Positions 23,408 through 30,877 of a stretch of DNA of 32,065 nucleotides are shown piece by piece. Every line of letters begins with the position of its first letter. Position 1 is the first letter of the stretch. The DNA comes from Clostridiales bacterium. GTDB taxonomy: Bacteria; Bacillota; Clostridia; Oscillospirales; Oscillospiraceae. A program made the translations under genes and the position numbers. Under the pieces are notes generated by a model. It saw nothing but the letters and a program-made list of their open reading frames with translations, was not told the DNA's origin and ran no database searches. The stretch lies in the NCBI GenBank assembly GCA_012838665.1, contig DUOX01000013.1, positions 1 to 32,065 on the forward strand, in the 5' to 3' direction.

Positions 23408-24298
23408 TCAAACAATCCGACGCGCACCCACATAGTGGTTTACATAATATGGAGTGTTCAGGTCGGTAATTATAACCTTGCCGGAACTGGAGGAGGCGTG
23501 AATAAACTGCCCGTCCCCAATGTAAATCCCTACGTGGCCGATGCCGGAATAGGAACTTGTGCTGAAGCAGACCACATCGCCGGGACGGAGGTCGGCTTTG
23601 TCCGCATAGGTGCCGTTGTCATAGATGGAGGCCGCCGTGCGGTTGATACTGTAGCCGCATTTCTTATACACATACTGAACAAAGCCGGAACAGTCAAAAC
23701 CGTTGGGGGATGAGCCGGCCCAAACATATGGGGCGCCCAGGTATTTTTGCGCTGTCTCCACGATGGTCTGGCCGGTCGTAGATGAATCCGCGCATTTGCC
23801 AAGGGTCATGTAGTCGCTGTGAACATAGCCCACAATGCCGTTAAACTGCACCTTATACCAGGGGCCGGACACTCCGATTACGGTCATCTTAGTGCCGTTT
23901 GAGTTATATCTGATGACGCTGCCGTCAAATCCGGCCGCAGTCCGCATTCTAACATCGTCGCCTTTTATGGTACCCATGCCGAAGTTGAAGTCCAGAGTTT
24001 TGGTGAAGTTTATGTATTCCGCCGCCACGTAGCCCCTGATGCCCTTGTAAATTACTGCGTACCAGTCATCGTTGACTCTGTTTTCAATAATTAAAGCAGA
24101 ACCAACGGGAACCACATCTTTAACGGGTGAGTCCATGCTTGGCTCGCAGCGGAGATTCAAAGCGGTGGCGGTAACCGTTCCGCCGCCGATGCTGGCGGCC
24201 AGGGCGGAAACCGTAAGTACAGCGGCTAAAACTATTGTTAGCAGCACTGTTTTCAGCAGCTTGCTTTTCATATGCCAGGCATTCATTGGATTACCCAT
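23408..24298 (-). CDS. secreted SH3b-NlpC/P60 peptidoglycan endopeptidase
   Basis: 296 residues: a signal peptide (KLLKTVLLTIVLAAVLTVSALAA, split by the charged start; cleavage near residue 35), two bacterial SH3 domains (about 40-97 and 105-165; VTATALNLRCEPS and DDVRMRTAAGFDGS are their starts), and a C-terminal NlpC/P60 domain with catalytic C203 (FDCSGFVQYVY), H255 (GIGHVGIYIGDG) and H267 (FIHASS). It should cut the D-Glu/diamino-acid bond in peptide stems of the wall, outside the membrane. The ATG at 24298 overlaps the stop of the upstream gene (ATGGGTAA) with GGAAAGGG before it, so translation is coupled. An internal ATG (MKSKLL) ten codons later would give a more typical signal peptide. 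Confidence 0.88.
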   Translation of the reverse strand: MGNPMNAWHMKSKLLKTVLLTIVLAAVLTVSALAASIGGGTVTATALNLRCEPSMDSPVKDVVPVGSALIIENRVNDDWYAVIYKGIRGYVAAEYINFTKTLDFNFGMGTIKGDDVRMRTAAGFDGSVIRYNSNGTKMTVIGVSGPWYKVQFNGIVGYVHSDYMTLGKCADSSTTGQTIVETAQKYLGAPYVWAGSSPNGFDCSGFVQYVYKKCGYSINRTAASIYDNGTYADKADLRPGDVVCFSTSSYSGIGHVGIYIGDGQFIHASSSSGKVIITDLNTPYYVNHYVGARRIV

Positions 24299-24593
24299 TG
24301 GCTAAAGCCCTTTCCAGCCACACAGCCCCCAGGTCTATAGCGCTATAAAGACTGTCTTTTTCGCTCTTCTTTACAATGCGGTCCCGGGACTTAATGGCTG
24401 GGTCCGTAAGCTGCAGCTGCACGGATACCCGTGTCGCCACATCCATATCCTTTACCTTCTTAGTGTCCAGAATTTGGAGCATGATTATATATTTATCGGC
24501 CATGCTGCCATAGTAGATGAGATTATCCTTGCGTCTTAGCGGCCGCCCTTTGTATTCAAGGACGGCGGACTTTGATTTTTTTGCCGCTGACAT
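24291..24593 (-). CDS. conserved clostridial protein of unknown function
   Basis: 100 residues, soluble, basic N-terminus. Conserved-looking parts are YKGRPLRRKDNLIYYGSM, DKYIIMLQILDTKK, TRVSVQLQLTDP and a C-terminal helix SLYSAIDLGAVWLERAL. The alternation of short strands suggests a small beta sheet with one terminal helix. I recall similar short proteins in related Clostridia but no function. A strong promoter and GGAGGAGGG ribosome site lead it, and its stop overlaps the start of the NlpC/P60 gene by eight bases. That coupling suggests that the two act together or need fixed amounts. Confidence 0.75.
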   Translation of the reverse strand: MSAAKKSKSAVLEYKGRPLRRKDNLIYYGSMADKYIIMLQILDTKKVKDMDVATRVSVQLQLTDPAIKSRDRIVKKSEKDSLYSAIDLGAVWLERALANG

Positions 24594-24621
24594 TATATCC
24601 CTCCTCCGGTATCGTTACCAA

Positions 24622-24650
24622 ATTGTAACACACTGTATCTTATTTGTCAA
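24622..24650 (-). promoter_or_regulatory. strong sigma-A promoter of the unknown gene and NlpC/P60 gene
   Basis: On the minus strand TTGACA (24650-24645), a 17-base spacer and TACAAT (24627-24622), 29 bases before the start codon. One base away from the full consensus. Confidence 0.85.
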
Positions 24651-24707
24651 CCATAGATATACTTACCAATAATGACAGCAATATACATGGCTGTCCATGG
24701 AAGAGCA

Positions 24708-25187
24708 TTAGTATGACCATTTCATAAAATCGAAGAATTCCCAGTCGGAAAAAGGGAAATAGTGATAGGGATATTCAAACCAGTCAAGGTTTACTAAAAT
24801 GATAAAGAATAGGATGTAGAGCGCAATGCCTATGAGGGAAAGTATCAGGTACGCCCTGGCCAGGTTACGCCGGTTAAGGTTTCTGGTGGCGCCGCAGGCC
24901 CATACGATTTGAAGGATAAAGCCCACTACCGGAAGGGACATGAGAATGATTAAAACAAGAAAGGCACCAGTTGTGAGCATGCTGTCCTGCTTGACGGGAG
25001 AGGTATAGACATATGCGGGATTTGGGGAGGCATATCCCCCCTGGGAGCGGGGCTGCTTGTAGAAGTGGGAATAATCATACCTGTTTCCGGAGTCTGGTGC
25101 ATTGGTTTCTGGTATTGCCGCACCGCAGTGAGTGCAGTAAAAGTTGCCGGCGGGTACTTGATTTCCGCAGGATGTGCAGGTAATCAT
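24708..25187 (-). CDS. zinc-ribbon membrane protein of unknown function
   Basis: 159 residues. Residues 1-25 form a zinc ribbon (CTSCGNQVP, YCTHCGAAIP). A Tyr/Ser/Pro-rich linker of about 45 residues follows, then two membrane helices (MLTTGAFLVLIILMSLPVVGF, continuing to IVWACG, and LARAYLILSLIGIALYILFFIIL, shown here without their flanks) and an aromatic, acidic C-terminus (WFEYPYHYFPFSDWEFFDFMKW). The ATG at 25187 has GGGGGA seven bases upstream; a TTG at 25205 in frame is less likely. Such zinc-ribbon plus membrane proteins are common in Clostridia without known function. It lies between terminators and forms its own unit. Confidence 0.7.
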   Translation of the reverse strand: MITCTSCGNQVPAGNFYCTHCGAAIPETNAPDSGNRYDYSHFYKQPRSQGGYASPNPAYVYTSPVKQDSMLTTGAFLVLIILMSLPVVGFILQIVWACGATRNLNRRNLARAYLILSLIGIALYILFFIILVNLDWFEYPYHYFPFSDWEFFDFMKWSY

Positions 25188-25304
25188 GGTGCATCCCCCA
25201 ATCAATAGGCATTTATGACGCCGGTTATTGATTTAATCTTATCACAAGTCTTTGGCTTTGTGTATATTTTTAGGCCAAATTGGTGGGAAATGTTAAAAAC
25301 AGAA

Positions 25305-25330
25305 GCGCGCCGAAAAGATTTTCGGCGCGC
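25305..25330. terminator. terminator of the class A PBP gene
   Basis: Perfect 12-bp arms GCGCGCCGAAAA (25305-25316) and TTTTCGGCGCGC (25319-25330) with a 2-base centre; the real loop is formed by the A/T part. On the minus strand it is followed by TTCTGTTTTTAAC. It ends 12 bases after the PBP stop. Confidence 0.85.
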
Positions 25331-25342
25331 TTTCTATTGTCT

Positions 25343-27610
25343 TTATCCCTGTATGGGGCCTGTGATATTCGGCACCTCCGAAGTCGGAGGAGGCGAGGGA
25401 GTACCCGGATTTTGCGTTTCGGTCGGCGGTGGCGAGGTTGGGGGAACAGTGGCGGAAGGAGACGGTGAAGGTGTGGGAGATGGTGAGGGCGAAGGAGAAG
25501 GCGAGTCTGAAGGCGGGGGGGAAGGGGATTCGGAAGGCTCCGGGCTTTCCGAGGGGGAGGGCGAAGGTTCTTCTTCCTCATCTTCCTCCAGGTCGCCAAA
25601 AATGTTGGTTGGAGGGCCTATGGTGGGATATGAGAAGGTCTTGTATTCCAGCCCTTCGTGCAGGGGGGACATAACCTTTTTCCAAATCTGTGCGGCGGGG
25701 TTGCCGTAGAAACGCATGGGTTCAGGGGTGTCGTAGCCGGTCCAGACCCCCGCCACATAATAGGGAGTAAAGCCCACAAACCAACGGTCCCTGTCGTCTG
25801 AAGTGGTACCGGTTTTTCCGGCGGTGGGCATAGTGTTCAGATTTGCCTCCCAGCCGGTGCCGTAGGTGGCGGCGGCATTAAGCATGTTGGCAATATTCCA
25901 GGCGGTATTTGCTTTAAATGCCACTATGGTTTTCGGAGTGTTTTCCAGTACCACATTGCCTTCGGAGTCAAGAACATGGGTGTAGGTGCGGCCGTAGGTC
26001 ATAACGCCGTCGTTTACAAAGGAGGAAAACGCCTGGGTAATTTCTCTTACGGTCAAACCGTTTGTAAGCTGGCCAAGAGAGAGAGGGGCATAGGCCACGT
26101 CGTTGTCCGGGTCAAGGCTTGTTATGCCCAGTCGCTCCGTAAGGTATTCGTAAGAGGCTTGGGGGGTGAGCTTGTCAAGAATCTGGGCGGCCACCGTATT
26201 CAGGGATGAAACCAGGCCCTGACGGATGTCTGTGATGCCTCGGTAGCTGTTGCCGGCGTTTCTGGGGTACCAGCTTGTGCCAGATAGAACTATATCCGGA
26301 GAGTCGTTCACTAGGGTGGTCTGGGTGATGAGGCCCAGGTCAAAAGCGGGGCCGTAGACCGAAATGGGCTTTATGGACGAGCCCGGGGGCCTTTTGGTCT
26401 CGGTGGCGCGGTTGAGTATAAAGTTGCCATTCTTTTCACCTACGCCGCCTGTAAGACCCAGTATGTCTCCGGTGTAGGGGTCCATAATCACGATTGCGGA
26501 CTGGAGCTGCTGGGATGAGGCTACATAAGGCTGGGGCAGGGCAGTCAGGTCACGGTAAATGCCGTCTATCTGGTTTTGCACATCCATGTCTATGCAGGCG
26601 TAAATCTGGTAACCGCCTGAATAGAGCAGGAGCTTTGCCATATCCATTGAGATGCCCTTCTGCTCCACAAGGTCGTTGAGCACGTCCTTGATCACTACCT
26701 CGGTGTAGTAACTGTAGATGGGCTGTTGGCGGCTTTCCGTTTCACCCTGTTGGAATACCAGTTCCTCGTTTACGGCCTCAATGTATTCCTCGTATGTGGG
26801 GATGTAGCCCTTGTCATACATTTCCCAGAGAATGGTTTCCTGGCGCTCCTTGTTGTTCTCAACGCTGTTATAGGGGCTGTAAAGAGTGGGGAAGTTTGTT
26901 ATGCCTATAAGGCTGGCGCATTCGGCCAGGGACAGCTCCCAGACCTCCTTGCCGAAATACATCTTGGAGGCCGTACCCACGCCGTAGCAGCCCTCGCCCA
27001 GGTAGATGACGTTCAGGTACCATTCCATAATTTCTTCTTTTGTGTACTTTTTTTCAAATTCCATGGCCCGGAATATTTCCAGCAGCTTTCTCTGAACGGT
27101 TATGTCGTCATATTTTGTGACGTTTTTAATGAGCTGCTGGGTGATGGTGGAACCGCCGAAATCGTTTTTCATGCTGAGGAACATGTTCGAAAACGCGCCC
27201 AGGGTCCTGTACCAGTCCACGCCCTTATGTTTATAGAAACGCTTGTCCTCGATGGCCACGGCGGCGTATTCCAGGTATTGGGGGATGTTTTCATATTCCA
27301 CCCATTCACGGTTTTCCTTACTGTATAAAGTTTGCAGTTCCTTGTACTGCCCGTCGGAGTCTTTGTACCATATGGTACTGGACAGGGCCAGGGATACGTC
27401 GGAGAGACTGATGTCCAGGTCCGTGCTAAGCGAGGTCTTCACATAATAGGCGAATATGCAGGCAAAGAGAAGCCCCGTAGTGATAATGATAAGCAAGATT
27501 GTGGCAATAACCCTGAAACACAGGCGGATGACCCCGCCGACGGTATATGCTGCGGTGTCCGCTGCCGCTTTGGCAATACGGGCAGCCTTTTTGTTGGGTT
27601 TTGATTTCAT
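25343..27610 (-). CDS. class A penicillin-binding protein (PBP1A-type)
   Basis: 755 residues. A Lys-rich cytoplasmic stub, one membrane helix (about 31-56), a GT51 glycosyltransferase domain (about 85-290) with catalytic E121 in AIEDKRFYKHKG and FGGSTITQQLIKN (151-163), and a transpeptidase domain (about 365-650) with S411-S-I-K414 (SxxK), S469-L-N471 (SxN) and K599-T-G-T-T. It polymerises and cross-links peptidoglycan outside the membrane. The C-terminal 75-80 residues are a disordered tail: an acidic run (DLEEDEEEE) and then Ser/Pro repeats (PSPSPS, SPSPPPS, SPTPSPSPS). Similar tails occur in Firmicute PBPs and may span the wall or be modified. Nearest ribosome site is GGAGG about 14 bases before the ATG, longer than ideal. 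Confidence 0.93.
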   Translation of the reverse strand: MKSKPNKKAARIAKAAADTAAYTVGGVIRLCFRVIATILLIIITTGLLFACIFAYYVKTSLSTDLDISLSDVSLALSSTIWYKDSDGQYKELQTLYSKENREWVEYENIPQYLEYAAVAIEDKRFYKHKGVDWYRTLGAFSNMFLSMKNDFGGSTITQQLIKNVTKYDDITVQRKLLEIFRAMEFEKKYTKEEIMEWYLNVIYLGEGCYGVGTASKMYFGKEVWELSLAECASLIGITNFPTLYSPYNSVENNKERQETILWEMYDKGYIPTYEEYIEAVNEELVFQQGETESRQQPIYSYYTEVVIKDVLNDLVEQKGISMDMAKLLLYSGGYQIYACIDMDVQNQIDGIYRDLTALPQPYVASSQQLQSAIVIMDPYTGDILGLTGGVGEKNGNFILNRATETKRPPGSSIKPISVYGPAFDLGLITQTTLVNDSPDIVLSGTSWYPRNAGNSYRGITDIRQGLVSSLNTVAAQILDKLTPQASYEYLTERLGITSLDPDNDVAYAPLSLGQLTNGLTVREITQAFSSFVNDGVMTYGRTYTHVLDSEGNVVLENTPKTIVAFKANTAWNIANMLNAAATYGTGWEANLNTMPTAGKTGTTSDDRDRWFVGFTPYYVAGVWTGYDTPEPMRFYGNPAAQIWKKVMSPLHEGLEYKTFSYPTIGPPTNIFGDLEEDEEEEPSPSPSESPEPSESPSPPPSDSPSPSPSPSPTPSPSPSATVPPTSPPPTETQNPGTPSPPPTSEVPNITGPIQG

Positions 27611-27849
27611 ATTGGCTTATCGCACCTCCGTACGGTGACAGGTATTTTAAGCCACGGTAATGGCGGATTAATCCAAGCAGTGAATAAATAAGTAAGGAAT
27701 TTGAACCAAACTGAAGCAGCATGGCCATCCAGGCATTATGACGCTATTATAACACATTCTGTCAACTTACTATATACATTTTAAAAAATTATTTTTTTGG
27801 TTTTATTAGCGCAATAGTGGGAATAATAGGAAAAAAGGAGGTAATTTTC

Positions 27850-28194
27850 ATGAAAACAAAAATTAGAATAGGCCTCAGCTGCTTTTTGATTGTCGCTGCC
27901 ATAGTGTCCGCCATTTCCGCCCTGGCTTTGGAATCGAAGGAAAGTATAAAAAATCAGAACTTTACGGTTTCTGAAAGCCATGAGGAAGACACCGGCGCCA
28001 AAGAAGGGTTCATACTTAAGGAATATGAGGGATATATCGGGATATTCAGCCCCGGTTTTGAGAAAATCCCGATTACCGTAACCGATATTGAAGTGAGCAC
28101 TCTCAGAGAGGCGGATAAAGAGCTGCTGGCTGCAGGCATTTACACGTCCAGCCGGGAAGAAATGATGCAGCTTCTGGAGGACTTCGGGTCGTAA
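27850..28194 (+). CDS. BofC-like exported protein, probably sporulation related
   Basis: 114 residues with an N-terminal signal or anchor (IGLSCFLIVAAIVSAISALAL, positions 7-27) and a short exported domain. The end (FILKEYEGYIGIF, then ITVTDIEVSTLREADKELL, AGIYTSSREEMMQLLEDF) fits the C-terminal domain of BofC, which in Bacillus restrains the SpoIVB signal that triggers pro-sigma-K processing. The Bacillus protein has an extra N-terminal domain; clostridial relatives are often this short form. AAAGGAGGT is a perfect ribosome site seven bases before the ATG at 27850; an upstream start in frame would place the site inside the gene. Role in sporulation is inferred. Confidence 0.68.
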   Translation: MKTKIRIGLSCFLIVAAIVSAISALALESKESIKNQNFTVSESHEEDTGAKEGFILKEYEGYIGIFSPGFEKIPITVTDIEVSTLREADKELLAAGIYTSSREEMMQLLEDFGS

Positions 28195-28223
28195 AGTCTT
28201 TTTATGGCTTTACGATGTTTTTG

Positions 28224-28252
28224 TTGATTTATCGACTCCTGTGGGATAGAAT
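28224..28252 (+). promoter_or_regulatory. promoter of the DUF1292 gene
   Basis: TTGATT (28224-28229), a 17-base spacer and TAGAAT (28247-28252), 35 bases before the start codon. Upstream a small hairpin GTAAAG/CTTTAC follows the BofC-like stop. Confidence 0.55.
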
Positions 28253-28286
28253 ATAAATGAATAAAATGCCGACAGGAGGGCGTTCA

Positions 28287-28586
28287 ATGAGTGAAGAATA
28301 TGGCAGCGATTATATCGTCGTAACGGACGACGAAGGTAATGAGTTTGAATTGGAACACCTGGATACCATAGAATTCGGAGACGAAACTTACATGGCTTTT
28401 CTCTCCGCCGACATGGACGAGGATGACGAGGATTACGGCATAATCATCCTCAAGGTCATTGAGGAAGACAGGGAGGAGATTCTCGCCACCGTGGATGATG
28501 AGGAGGAGCTACAGAAGGTTTATGACCATTTTATGGCCATACTGTTCGACGATTCTGACGAGGAAGACGATTCTCAAGAGGAATAA
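28287..28586 (+). CDS. DUF1292 (YrzB-like) acidic protein
   Basis: 99 residues, extremely acidic (the C-terminus is mostly Asp and Glu). The core DYIVVTDDEGNEFELEHLDT, TYMAFLSA, IIILKVIEEDREEIL and VDDEEELQKVYDHF is the DUF1292 pattern of short Firmicute proteins whose function is unknown. AGGAGGG lies seven bases before the ATG at 28287; an upstream ATG at 28257 has no such site. In Bacillus the homologue yrzB is next to yrrK and yrzL (ruvX-like region), a context not seen here. Monocistronic from its own promoter. Confidence 0.85.
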   Translation: MSEEYGSDYIVVTDDEGNEFELEHLDTIEFGDETYMAFLSADMDEDDEDYGIIILKVIEEDREEILATVDDEEELQKVYDHFMAILFDDSDEEDDSQEE

Positions 28587-28621
28587 GTTCCATACATCTA
28601 TTGATTTGACATAGTTTTCCG

Positions 28622-28650
28622 TTGAAATAGAGGTCGTAAGATGGTATAAT
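28622..28650 (+). promoter_or_regulatory. promoter upstream of the 6S RNA region
   Basis: TTGAAA (28622-28627), a 17-base spacer and a perfect TATAAT (28645-28650). It would drive a transcript starting near 28657, about 120 bases before the 6S-like RNA. No gene with a ribosome site lies in between. Confidence 0.6.
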
Positions 28651-28743
28651 AAGGGCAGGAAGGCTGACGGGCCGGTGAAGTTTGTCAACTTTCAAAGCTA
28701 ATGCATAAAATAAATATAGAAATAGCTGTATTAGTAGAAGCTG

Positions 28744-28772
28744 TTCTTATTAACCATACGGAAAAATATAAT
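28744..28772 (+). promoter_or_regulatory. proximal promoter of the 6S RNA
   Basis: A perfect TATAAT (28767-28772) with a weak TTCTTA (28744-28749) 17 bases upstream. A start near 28779 would be just before the closing stem of the 6S-like RNA. Confidence 0.45.
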
Positions 28773-28778
28773 ACAGCA

Positions 28779-28996
28779 GGAAACCATTAGGATTTGGCCT
28801 GCTGTGTTTGTGGAAAGGGCCCAATTAAACCCACATCATTAATAAGGGACGCTTGGCTCCTGTTGTGGATTGCAGGCCTCCCGGGTACGGCCCGCCGTAT
28901 CCGGACGTTGGAAGCAGAGAAGCAATGGGGAGGCGACCCACCTGCAGGAGCTGTGCAGGTTATAATCGGGCTCCCACGGCAACGGCGGGTTGGGCC
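28779..28996 (+). ncRNA. ssrS: probable 6S RNA
   Basis: A 6S-like architecture can be folded by hand. The outer stem pairs GGCCTGCTGTGTTTGTGG (28796-28813) with CCCACGGCAACGGCGGG and TTGGGCC (about 28973-28996), including GTGG with CCAC and GCCC with GGGC. A large central bubble follows: AATTAAACCCACATCATTAA on the 5' side and GCAGGTTATAATC on the 3' side. Then GGCTCC with GGAGCT closes the bubble. An apical arm contains GCAGG with CCTGC, GCCTCC with GGAGGC and the hairpin CGGGTACGG/CCGTATCCG. The core is about 200 nt, normal for 6S. The RNA mimics an open promoter and holds sigma-A RNA polymerase in stationary phase. SRP RNA, RNase P RNA and T-box signatures are absent. Covariance search would settle it. 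Confidence 0.72.
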
Positions 28997-29021
28997 GGTG
29001 TGTTTACACACCGGCCTTTTT
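28993..29021 (+). terminator. terminator of the 6S RNA
   Basis: Perfect 10-bp arms GGCCGGTGTG (28993-29002) and CACACCGGCC (29007-29016), loop TTTA, followed by TTTTT. Its foot overlaps the last bases of the 6S closing stem. Confidence 0.92.
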
Positions 29022-29039
29022 AAGTTGCGTCTCCAAGCT

Positions 29040-29081
29040 ACCGTCACAGAGAAGCTTATATTTCTCTGAGGCGGTTTTTTT
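29040..29081 (+). terminator. second terminator in tandem
   Basis: ACCG (29040-29043) with CGGT (29072-29075) and CAGAGAA (29047-29053) with TTCTCTG (29062-29068), then a seven-base T-run. It stands 19 bases after the first terminator, so transcripts from the 6S region are blocked twice before the phage genes. Confidence 0.85.
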
Positions 29082-29194
29082 GTGCGAAAAAAGAAATGGG
29101 ATTCGACAGGTTACGACAATTTTTGCAGTAAATTGGTGTTATTATACGGAAACAAATAGAAATTTCGCCCTCTTTTGACATAAATCGACAATTA

Positions 29195-29220
29195 ATATTT
29201 GCATGGAAACGTGCAAATAT
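29195..29220. promoter_or_regulatory. inverted repeat before the phage terminase genes
   Basis: Perfect 9-bp arms ATATTTGCA (29195-29203) and TGCAAATAT (29212-29220) with an 8-base centre. A TTGACA (29175-29180) lies upstream, but a good -10 at the right distance is not seen unless the repeat hides it (TTTGCA at 17 bases). An operator over the late-gene promoter is the simplest reading. Confidence 0.5.
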
Positions 29221-29259
29221 GTGCCCGATGCATGGTACTTGTGAGAGGTGATAGACGGC

Positions 29260-29583
29260 TTGAAGAGAAAAATTAGTAGCGCCGACGTGATAAGGCGCAT
29301 TGGGCAGTTGGCCTTCGGCAAGGCCAACGATACGGTAAAACTGGTGATGCTGGACCCCCAGCGGCCGGAGCTTGTGGACAGGCTGGATTTGAGCCTGCTT
29401 TCGGAGGTGAAAAGGGGGGCCAACGGCGTTATGGAAATTAAACTGTTAAACAGGCTGGAGGCCTTAGAGCTCCTGGCAAAGCTGCTGGGGACCGGAACAC
29501 AGCAGGGGATGGGGGCGGATAGTTTTTTCCGGGCCATGGACAGGGCAGCCGAGAGGCTGGGGGCGGAGAAAGATGAGATTTGA
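29260..29583 (+). CDS. phage terminase small subunit-like protein
   Basis: 107 residues, mostly helical (SSADVIRRIGQLAFGKAND, LSLLSEVKRGANGVMEIKLL, LEALELLAKLLG, SFFRAMDRAAERLG). It resembles the C-terminal, oligomerising part of small terminase subunits. The usual N-terminal helix-turn-helix that binds the packaging site is absent, so it may be a short form or rely on another protein. The start is the TTG at 29260 behind GAGAGGTGAT; a GTG at 29248 lies within that site. It overlaps the large subunit by 11 bases, which is the main support for the identification. Confidence 0.65.
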   Translation: MKRKISSADVIRRIGQLAFGKANDTVKLVMLDPQRPELVDRLDLSLLSEVKRGANGVMEIKLLNRLEALELLAKLLGTGTQQGMGADSFFRAMDRAAERLGAEKDEI

Positions 29584-30826
29584 GAGCTTTTCACCCAGGC
29601 AGGTGGAGACCCTCACCTGGTGGAGCGACTCTTCCCCCCATAAGGACCTGGACGCCATAATCTGCGACGGGGCGGTGCGCAGCGGCAAGACCCTCTGCAT
29701 GGGGATTTCCTTTGTATGCTGGGCCATGCGCCGCTTCAGCGGCCAGCAGTTCGGCCTGTGCGGCAAGACCATAGGCTCCCTGCGGAGGAACCTGATAAAC
29801 ACGCTACTTCCTGTCATGAGGGATTTGGGCTTTTACTGCGCGGAGAAGGTGTCGGAAAACCTAATTACCATTTCCTTTGGGGGCCGGACCAACAGGTTTT
29901 ACCTTTTCGGAGGCAAGGATGAGGGCTCTTCCGCCCTGATTCAGGGCATAACCCTGGCCGGGATGTTCATGGACGAGGCGGCCCTGATGCCCCGCAGTTT
30001 TGTGGAGCAGGCCTGCGCCCGGTGCTCCGTGGACGGCAGCAAGATGTGGTTTAACTGCAACCCCGAGGGGCCGGAGCACTGGTTCTACAAGGAATGGATA
30101 AAAAAAGCGACGGAGCGGCGGGCCCTTTACCTGCACTTCACCATTGAGGACAACCCCTCCCTTTCAAGGGAGATTATAGCCCGGTACCGGCGGATGTACA
30201 GCGGAGTTTTTTATCAGCGCTTTATTTTAGGGGAGTGGGTGGCCGCCCAGGGGCGCATATACGATTTTTTTGACAGCAGCTATGTAAAGGACCCGCCGGA
30301 GGAGCCCCTGGAGGAATACGCCATATCCTGCGACTACGGCACAGCAAACCCCGCCTCCTTTGGCCTTTGGGGCCGCAGGGGCGGCGTCTGGTACCGGCTG
30401 AAGGAGTACTACTACGATTCCCGCCGGGAGGGCAGCCAAAAAACCGACGCCGAGTATGTGAGCCAGCTGCTGAATCTGGCGGGGGGACGGCGGCTGCGGG
30501 CAGTGGTGGTGGACCCCTCGGCGGCAAGTTTTATTGAGGCTCTGCGCCGGGAAAACCTGCCGGTGGTGAAGGCGGAGAACGACGTGCTTTCCGGGATTCG
30601 ACTTACCGCCAGCCTGCTGAAGTCGGGCAGGCTGGTTATTTGCCGGGACTGCACAGATGCCATACAGGAGTTTTCCTTATACTGCTGGGACGAGAGCGCC
30701 GGAGGGGGCAGGGATGTGCCGGTCAAGGAAAACGACCATGCCATGGACGACATACGGTATTTTGCCGCAACCGTCGCCTCAAGGCCCAGGGGGACATTTT
30801 TTGCCCGGTGGGTGGAGCGCAAGTGA
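29573..30826 (+). CDS. phage terminase large subunit (PBSX-type)
   Basis: 417 residues, the size of PBSX-family terminases. It is the ATP-driven motor that packages DNA into the prohead and cuts the concatemer. The ATPase part has a Walker A-like GAVRSGKT (33-40), a coupling region FNCNPEGPEHWF and a Walker B GMFMDEAAL. The nuclease part has the three acidic sites expected of the RNase H-like fold: SCDYGTANPASF, VVVDPSAASF and DHAMDDIRY. All key residues are intact, so the motor should be active. Start ATG 29573 overlaps the small subunit. Confidence 0.93.
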   Translation: MRFESFSPRQVETLTWWSDSSPHKDLDAIICDGAVRSGKTLCMGISFVCWAMRRFSGQQFGLCGKTIGSLRRNLINTLLPVMRDLGFYCAEKVSENLITISFGGRTNRFYLFGGKDEGSSALIQGITLAGMFMDEAALMPRSFVEQACARCSVDGSKMWFNCNPEGPEHWFYKEWIKKATERRALYLHFTIEDNPSLSREIIARYRRMYSGVFYQRFILGEWVAAQGRIYDFFDSSYVKDPPEEPLEEYAISCDYGTANPASFGLWGRRGGVWYRLKEYYYDSRREGSQKTDAEYVSQLLNLAGGRRLRAVVVDPSAASFIEALRRENLPVVKAENDVLSGIRLTASLLKSGRLVICRDCTDAIQEFSLYCWDESAGGGRDVPVKENDHAMDDIRYFAATVASRPRGTFFARWVERK

Positions 30827-30877
30827 GTATGGGAAAAATATGAATAGGGCTGGGAAGACGAGTTTGGAGGTAGGCCT

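Noticed and set aside
25215..25709. Gly/Glu-rich plus-strand frame with GEGEGE repeats
   Set aside because: Antisense of the Ser/Pro-rich PBP tail and its terminator.
28657..29021. RNase P RNA, SRP RNA or a T-box leader
   Set aside because: No GAGGAAAGTC (RNase P), no GGAAGGAAGCAGCC apical loop (SRP; GGAAGCAGAGAAGC is only superficially alike), and no T-box motif or downstream synthetase gene. The central-bubble fold fits 6S better.
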